From: Nectonema munidae
Lineage: Eukaryota > Nematomorpha > Nectonematoida > Nectonematidae
Assembly: GCA_030549495.1 (NCBI GenBank)
Contig: JAUIRK010000734.1
Location: 186,001 to 250,000, forward strand
Direction of reading: 5' to 3'
DNA length: 64,000 bases
Shown here: positions 57,105 through 64,000 of the stretch, piece by piece
Numbering within the stretch: the stretch's first letter is position 1
Layout: every line of letters starts with the position of its first letter
Notes under the pieces: model-generated
Told to the model about the DNA's origin: nothing
Seen by the model: the letters and a program-made list of their open reading frames with translations, nothing else
Database searches by the model: none
Made by a program: the position numbers and the translations under genes

Positions 57105-60100
57105 CACTGAGAAAAAAAATTAGTTAAACTAACTAATTTAAATAGTTTAACTAACGATAGATAAATTTACTAACCATCTTCGTTAACTTGACAAATACAT
57201 TAGTCAATTCAACGACAGTTGAATAACTAACCATCTTAGCTATTTTGACTAAAAAATTAGTTGAATTATACGTGTTAGTTAGATTGTGAGACCAATCAAC
57301 CATCGCTTGCCTCTTTGATCTATAGATCTGAGAGTGCATTTAACCATTTTTGTGTAGGCAACGAAAAGAATTTTTCAAAATGTTGTAAGGAACATTTGTG
57401 AAAAAGGTAACTGAAAAATGATGTAAATAGTCGTTTTTCAGCTCTCAAGCAACAATGGGCAGCGTGATGCTGCGCGTAAACCAGCGTCAGTGGCTAATGT
57501 ATGAACACGCATCGAACCTACCTTATCTTAGAAAATTGTAATAAAAATATTGGAAATACGTATCATATCATTGATATATCATACTTGCGTTATAATTAAA
57601 AAAATGGAAACAAAGATAACTTTGAAAAATTTTATTATAAAAAACTAATCGCTAAGTGGAAAAAAAATTATTGTTTTCTTTGAAAATTAAGTTTTGAGAG
57701 TATCGGAAGGACTTTCTTTATCAAACTCGGATTTTTCTGATCAATTTTGAGTTCTTAGTATTGGATAAAACTTTGCTAGTCTTTGTTAGTTTTTCTGGGT
57801 ATTTCAAATTAAATATGTAAATAGAAGAGATCAATCCAACAAAAGCATTCAGAAAATTAGCCGTAGAGCAAAACATTACATTTTCCAAAAATAAATAAAA
57901 CGAATTTTTTCATAAGACAAAAGACTTTGCTTTAGTAAAATTCTAATATTTTTCTTACGTATATCTTCATCTTTGAAAATTATGCTCTCAATATTTTCTC
58001 CACAGATTCTAGATAACATGAATATTGTCTTCATAATTTTTATATCTAAAAAAAATCATTAAATAATTATCAAGTAAAATAACGTCATAATAAACCTCTA
58101 TCATGGCTATCAATATTCAAGAAATCGCCTGTATTCAAGTCAAAACGATGCGCGTTAGAGAGAATATTAGACTTCATCAACCTTCTAAAAGGCTCATAAT
58201 ATTCTTCCAATTCTGCTAGGATCATTTTCTTGATATTCTTAGATCAGTTTTCAATTTCCAACCTATCGAATTCTTTCCTAATCTAAAACAAAGGAAGATG
58301 GAAGTAAAGGAGATCATCAATCTCCCACGCAACCCAAAAGAATGTAGAAAAAAATAGGAAAAATTTTTTACTTCATCATATTCTTTTAAAAACGGATAGT
58401 CATCTAACAACTTTTCAATAGATATAAAATTGTTAACGACTTCTTGTCTTCTCTTTGCAAAGGTTATTTTCATTCGTGTTTCAATTTGCAGACAATCATG
58501 ATTCGTTTTAGCAAACTCACTCTTGAGCCATATTTTATGAGTCTCTATCGACACTTCTTCGTGGGGGATTATTTCATTGGGTAAATAATTTTTCATGCAA
58601 AACGCCGATTTCCCAGAAAAAGGAATAACACAGCTTTTTTTCCTTTTTCCCAATTGCACTTCTTTAAGAAAGCAATCTTGCGTTTTTCTCTCGTTACCCC
58701 ATTTATACTTCAAACGTTCCTTCCAAAAAACCTTAAAAATAAATGATACGTGTTTGTTATAAGAAAAAAAGTATTTTACCTTTTTTGCTTCAATGGGTAA
58801 ATTGGTTTCTCCAGACAAATTTGAAAAGGCTACAAATAATACATCACCTATCTGCTTGTACATAGCAGAAGAAGGATATCTGTCAAAAATAAAAATTATG
58901 TAGATTGAATCAAAAGTTAGAATGAAAAACTTTTCTATAGTTTCTATAGAAAAATCTATAGTCAAGAATTTTTCAGATACAAAACTTGAAAAAACTTTTT
59001 CCAATAAAATCACTAAAAGACCTTCAAAAATGTCATGCGATATATCTAAACTAAGGTAACCCTCCTATCACATGATAAAAGTTTAGTTGGTTGAAGCAAG
59101 ACTTTAACGTCGTAAAGTGAAATAAGAGAAGAATCATGATTTACCATTTCAATCTGCATTTGGTGCATTTCCTTTGTTCTATAAACAAAATTATTGCTTA
59201 AGGAACATTCTTGAATTTTTTCTCTATTTGACATGCAAAATCTACAGTTTTTATTTGCAACAAATGAAGATAAAAAACCACCTAAAGTGTCTGAAGCCAG
59301 ATTATTTCCAACAAGTGCAGTTATTATACCTTTAAAATTATATTCTCTATCTCTATGAATATTGATTCCTGTGGTTTCAAGTACTTTTATATCCCTTAAT
59401 AATGGCTCTAAAACTTTAGAAAAACGAACATTTTTTAGTAAATCACTCATGCAAAGCAAAACTAATTGAATGGTGTGCAGTTTCGATCTTAATTGTGTAG
59501 TAATATTTCCCAATAAAAAATAAAAAGCAGAAATTTTAAGACTTTGAACTTTATTACTAAGAGCATTATTGATAACAAAATCATCATAGTAAAGTATTAT
59601 TTGTAAAGATGGATTGTTTTGAAAAATGGATTATTTTTATAACTTTGCCCATTCAGAAAAATCACTAAAAACATCCTTCTCAGATTCACAAGGACTTATA
59701 ACATAATTAAATATATCATCCAAAGAAACCAGAGATTTTAACACTTCACGTATAGGTATATATTGATATTTTGTTCGAGAAGGTAATATATTAGAGCAGC
59801 TTAATGAATACATTATAGAATCAATGCAGGAATATTTTTCTTTAATATATTTATTCAATTGATATGTAGAAGTAAATTCGTTCAAAATATTTCTAATTGA
59901 ACAATTTTGACTAAAAACATCGTCAATCATATCTAAATTTATTTGATTTTTATAACTTTCATTTATCTTATCCAAAATGTTTTGAAGGAATAAATTGTTA
60001 GATAAATCTAAAATATTTCAATAAAATTCAGATATTTTATTAATAGCCTTAGAGGAAACTTTATAATTTTCTCTCAAATCTAAAAAAAATGAAGCTGTGC

Positions 60101-60805
60101 TCTCTGGGTTCAATAGGTCTATCACGATTTAATCTTATAGGATATACACTACTTGAAGAAAAACACACATCCTCTGAAGTCGATGGAAAACATTCTACAG
60201 AATTATAAAGAGAGGACGATCTCACAGAAAAATTTTGTTTGTAAAAAGTATAATTAAATTTTTTGAAATGTGATACAAGACTTTTAATTTTAAAATAACT
60301 TCTATCACAGAAAAAACATTTAAGTTTCAAGCTTTCATGAATATCATTAAAGTGATCTAAAAACTTTTTAAGGTGTCTTGTGAAAAACGGACAAATTGGC
60401 CATTTAAAATTCATTTAATTTATAATTATAAAATAACAGCTTCTAACTGGACCAAAATATAAACTATATTTGATTATTATTCAATTTGAAAGAAAATTGC
60501 AATGTTAAAATAATGAGAAAAATACCCTTCCATTATTTAGAAAATGAGGGAAAAATCGGATAAAAGAAATAGCAAAAGTAATAAAATATAAAAGAAAAAC
60601 CTAAATAGGTACCTTACAGAAAAAAAATTATGAGATTTTTTTACCAAAATTGAGTAATTGACTAGGAATAGTTTTTTGGAGAATAAACTTTTAAGTTTTT
60701 TGTTTTTAAAAATTAGTTGACTGAACTAACTTTATCTTTCAACGAATATATTTTTTTCTAAAACCAACATATATTAATCAGATAAACTAATCTTTTTTTT
60801 CAGTG
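57105..60805 (-). mobile_element. CACTA/EnSpm DNA transposon, 3.7 kb, with both ends
   Basis: Left end CACTGAGAAAAAAAATTAGT and inverted right end CACTGAAAAAAAAGATTAGT; AT on both sides (57103-57104, 60806-60807) fits a 2-bp duplication. The CACTG start is that of animal EnSpm/CACTA elements. The left 240 bases carry subterminal repeats built on ACTAACCATCTT and TTAGTTGAATT, the usual transposase-binding arrays. The transposase gene lies inside on the minus strand (58222-60414). It is nested in the hAT element at 56759-61180, within Rab10 intron 3. Confidence 0.85.
58222..60414 (-). pseudogene. CACTA/EnSpm transposase, spliced, probably broken
   Basis: Order on the minus strand: start MNFKWPICPFFTRHLKKFLD at 60414 with C2H2-like fingers (CFFCDRSYFKIKSLVSH); frame 59975-59637 (DVFSQNCSIRNILNEF); frame 59513-59046 with the conserved core (GNITTQLRSKLHTIQLVLLC, VLEPLLRDIKVLETTGINI, GDTLGGF-like SDTLGGFLSSF, CRFCMS); the motif DISHDIFEG at about 59049-59023; then frame 59013-58222 with DDYPFLKEYDEV near the end. 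D-x-x-H-D-x-x-E-G matches the DxMHDxxEG motif of animal CACTA proteins and corresponds in place to DVMHIEKN of plant Tnp2. Small introns are likely (an acceptor-like TTTTTGACAG occurs before YPSSAM). A one-base frame change lies just before DISHD. Product expected to be a DDE-type transposase of some 650-700 residues. Confidence 0.7.
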
Positions 60806-61649
60806 ATTGATCAACATTTATCGAGTTAAAATCATTAAAAAAACGCATCCCTCCATTATAAATTTAAATCACGTGCGCTCTTGTTTAAAAGAGTTTGATC
60901 CTCATTATTTTCTTCTGTGAAAAACTTCAAAAATCCTCAAAGAAGATAACAATTCTCAGAATACAAAACAGTAACGTAAAATCAGATATTGGAATTTTTT
61001 TTAAATAAAAGTCAGAATCCCTTATTAATTTAGCCTCAATGATGTTTTGTATTTTAACTTTAACTTGCTTATAAATTTTCCATTTTAAACTTTTTAAAAA
61101 TTGAGATCTCTATATGCGGCCCAGTAATGATAATTAAAATTTAAGATTGACACATCACGAAAAAAGGTTGGACATGCCTGCCGTAGATCATCAGGTGTCC
61201 CGAAAATGAGCTATTCATTCAGGACCAGTATGTACTTTGGAAAGTCATGAACAAATTTTTTTTGTTCTTTATAAAAATAACTAATATAAAAAATAAAAGA
61301 AAACTTTGTATGCTAAATAAGAGGAGATAACAATTAATAGAATTTTTGATTATTTTATATTTCATGAGATTTGTTTGCCCTTTACAGTCAAACGTTCCCA
61401 AAATGGTTATAATTTTGAGAGTTAAAATTTGAAACTAAAAAGTTTTTAAAACTTGTGATATTTTATTTTTTGATTAATTCATTATTGCATTAAAAATAAT
61501 ATAAAAAGAATTTCAAAAAGATAATAAATTCAAATTCAATTTATTATTAAATCAAAACCAAAGTTCTGTAGTGAATGAGTGAATAATCACTTTAAAATTT
61601 ATTAAAAATTGAAGGGAAAAAATGTCAAAAAAAATAAACATGGTGTATT

Positions 61650-62960
61650 TAAATATGTATGATAAGTAGTTGAGTAGAAATGAATATCACATGTTTATGT
61701 AATCGCGTCTGATACCCGAAGTAAAGTTATCGAGAGATTTCTAGCTTTGTTCCCAAATTAAATAGCTTCAAACCAGTAGTATTGGATTGGCAATGTAGTT
61801 CCTTGATTGTAATAAGAAGAAATTGGTATTCTAATACTTGGGAAAAATTTTGCGAGATTGATGGAAGACTTTAGATTGAAATAAATTTAAGGCTATTTTT
61901 TTGGTAATCTTTCAAATTAATTTGAGTCTTACTTGTTTAGAAGAGGAAGATGGTCTTTATAGCGTAATTAAAGCCTTTAAAATATAAGTCTTAACAAGAG
62001 TTAATTTGTAGGAATAAGAAAAAAATGAAATTTTTTTAAGTGGCAAGCACTAATTTAGACTTTCCAGTAAGTTTAAAAGTGGTATTTAACGGAAAAAGAG
62101 TTAGAGATTTTTAGTCCTAATTAAGGATTTTATTAGGATTGATCATCATAGGAGGAAAAAGTGCAATGCTACTTTTTGAAAGATTGAGATTCCTATTATT
62201 ATAATTACACGATTGTTGTAAGCGTTTAGAAGTGGATGAGTTGAGTGAGGTTAATTCGTTCATCAATGGATTCATGACATGAGATTGCAAAAATGTCATC
62301 GGCATATAAAAACAAAGTGACTTGAGTTGCATTCAAAAAACAAGGAAGGTCATTGATGTTGAGATTAAAAAGAATAGGAATTAATATAATGGCTTGAAGT
62401 AAATCATTTTTGCAAAGAATTGGTGAAGAGAGGGTATTATTAAAATAAGTTTGAGATAAGATTTTAACAAACATTGACTCTTGGAATCAAATTTGAGTTG
62501 TGCGAGCTTGTTGAAAAGAATGCTATGGGTAATGTTGTCGAAGGCTTTGGAGAGCTCATAAGAAGCAAGAGAAAGATGGAGTTTAGAGCTAAGCTGGGCG
62601 AAAATGAGTTTCATGAATACAGCTTTTTTTAAAGCTGTATTTCTGAGTATATAAAATCGAATTCTTATAAATTTAGTGATTTGAGAAAAAGAAGCTTTTT
62701 TTCTCAAAATTTTTGAAATTCGGCGTTAATTTGAAATCTAGATCCTTTTTTGTATAGATGAATGCTAGGATTTTTGGTGTATGATTGAGAGATTGGTAAA
62801 ATGTGTCAATATAGGCGTCAAGTAATGTTGGCAATCCTTTAGAGCTTTCATAGGGAAAGGATCAAAAAACTTGCTTACATTTAGTTTGCTATAGTGGGCA
62901 TTACTGTTTACTTGCTGAGAATTATTATTATTGGGGCAATTTAACCCATTTACGGCCAAT
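61650..62960 (-). mobile_element. LINE fragment with reverse transcriptase
   Basis: CR1-like non-LTR element on the minus strand. 62959-62765 holds pre-RT text (FDPFPMKALKDC). 62707-62381 holds RT motif A, ELSKAFDNITHSILFNKLAQ. 62474-62226 has motif B decay (QAIILIPILFNLNINDLPCF) and the YADD box as LFLYADDIFAIS. Decayed sequence continues to about 61650. Several frame changes and stops. The right limit is the TTAA MITE at 62945. Confidence 0.75.
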
Positions 62961-63074
62961 GTTCCTATTTTGGAACATAAGTAATTTCATCTTCGTCTGC
63001 CTTTTTCAATGACTTTGAATATAAATCGTCTGCGTTTTTTTAGATATCGTCTGCTTTGCTTGGCCTTAAATGGG
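62945..63074. mobile_element. TTAA-flanked 130-bp MITE, copy 4
   Basis: CCCATTTACGGCCAATGTTC ... GCTTGGCCTTAAATGGG with TTAA at 62941-62944 and 63075-63078. Same length as copy 1 (130 bp) and the same interior (GTAATTTCATCTTCGTCTGC). It separates the LINE from a piggyBac fragment. Confidence 0.85.
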
Positions 63075-63079
63075 TTAAA

Positions 63080-63950
63080 AGCAGAGAAATTTTTACATTC
63101 ATTGGATAATCATAAACTTGAGTACTTTAAAGTTGCCTTAGATATCTTTAAGAAAAATTGCTTGATTCAACAAAATTTAAGCATTGATGAATCTATGATA
63201 CCTTATAGAGGATTGCATCAAAGGGAAATCAGTGAAGTTTGGCTTTAAAATGTTGATGTTGTCTAGGTCAGACTCGTACCCATATACCTTTGATATATAC
63301 TCTGGGAAAGAAGAAATTCGATGTTCATTAAGAAGTCATGTAGTTAATACTCTTTTGCGTCCGATTATAGAAAAAAAACATCATTTTTTACAGCTTTTTT
63401 ACAAGCTATTGCAAAAATTAACAAAATCATTAGAGCATGTGGCACAATGCGCTAGAACAGATGAATGCTCTCTTCCAAAAGGTAAAGATTTCCAAAAAAA
63501 GTGATAGAGGTTCTTTTGAATACTAATCAAATGGAAAAATCTAGTGTGCTATCTGAAATGACAATTGTGTAATTAGTATTTCGAGTAATTACTATTGTTC
63601 TTTTCCTACTCAAATAGCTGAAAAAGAAACACCTAAAATAACGCTATTTTCTAAAAATGTATAATAAAGGAATGGTTGGTGTCGGTGTTTGCGACAGAAT
63701 GTTAGCAAGCAATACACCTAGATTACGATCAAAAATGGTGGTGGTGCAATTTGTTTTCGCATATTCCAAATCTTACATCTCATATAAGCTCTCCATCAAT
63801 TCTGTGAACAAGAAAACGACTGGGAGGTCCTACAGCTTCAACATCTTTAGGCGTAGGATACGATACGATGGATATAATCACTATTTAAATGTACAAGACT
63901 TTTTTGCAAAAAGTGGAACTAAAGATTACACAAAACTTGTAACTTAAAAT
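63080..63950 (+). pseudogene. piggyBac transposase fragment of a second lineage (PGBD-like)
   Basis: Blocks in order: KFLHSLDNHKLEYFKVAL; LSIDESMIPYRGLHQR with the first catalytic Asp (about 63180); KFGFKMLMLSRSDSYPYTFD and IYSGKEE; then frame 63657-63947, YNKGMVGVGVCDRMLASNTP (normally GVD-FD, so the third acid is lost as GVGVCD) and RSYSFNIFRRRIRYDGYNHY. This is the PGBD2/3-like branch, clearly different from the SSDEGETSG copies at 8543-14545. Frames change at least twice, and a stop-rich gap lies at 63505-63650. It may run past 64000. Confidence 0.75.
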
Positions 63951-64000
63951 TTCTTTAAAAAAAAATGGATAAAGATAAAAACAAATCTACATATTAATTT

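Larger units (their letters stand above)
56759..61180. mobile_element. hAT element, outer shell around a CACTA element
   Basis: Left end GAGGGATCTCCAACCTACAG; inverted right end CAGGCATGTCCAACCTTTTT: 12 of the first 15 bases match. The 8 bases outside each end, CCCTTGAT and CCGTAGAT, agree at six positions, as expected of an old hAT target duplication. Both shoulders carry typical GGGCCAAA / GCGGCCC sequence. Without the CACTA insertion the element would be about 0.7 kb, so it was non-autonomous. Confidence 0.65.

Overview
The window is AT-rich eukaryotic DNA with short spliceosomal introns (48-58 nt where they can be pinned), long repeat-filled introns, LINE/hAT/piggyBac/pogo/CACTA debris, tRNA-derived SINEs and an invertebrate-type Rab GTPase. 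It is an animal nuclear genome, most likely an arthropod; the AT bias, transposon mix and secreted cysteine-rich protein would suit a crustacean such as a parasitic copepod, but that placement is inference. There are no operons, CRISPR arrays or rRNA genes.

Two host genes can be built exon by exon, both on the + strand. The first (23255-35905) is a six-exon gene for a predicted secreted protein of 419 residues: a signal peptide split over exons 1 and 2, a glycosylatable linker, two six-cysteine modules of identical spacing each encoded by its own 120-nt phase 1-1 exon, and a C-terminal eight-cysteine WAP domain. No single long reading frame shows it; it appears only when splice sites and phases are followed. 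The second is Rab10: three coding exons at 43122-43248, 46317-46377 and 56112-56250 give residues 1-109 with P-loop, switch I and switch II. The rest of the gene must lie beyond 64000.

Almost everything else is transposon. Positions 1-2227 hold two unrelated hAT remnants. 6230-14545 holds a piggyBac cluster, one copy nearly whole and sitting inside the reverse transcriptase of a LINE. 19573-20985 and 47698-49541 hold two copies of a repeated protein family I recognise from invertebrate genomes but whose transposase class I cannot name. The first host gene's introns carry a hAT element, a long LINE and a foldback-like element. 39290-42810 is a piggyBac fragment, a DIRS-like retroelement fossil and a hAT fragment just upstream of Rab10. 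Rab10 intron 1 holds a pogo element with clean ends; intron 2 holds TTAA mini-elements, SINEs, a LINE and a second copy of the repeated family; intron 3 holds a 3.7-kb CACTA element nested in a hAT element with recognisable ends and 8-bp target duplications. The window ends in a LINE and a second type of piggyBac.

Boundaries with clear terminal repeats and target duplications (6523-6718, 43507-45642, 49120-49249, 57105-60805, 62945-63074) are the firmest; other transposon limits are approximate.
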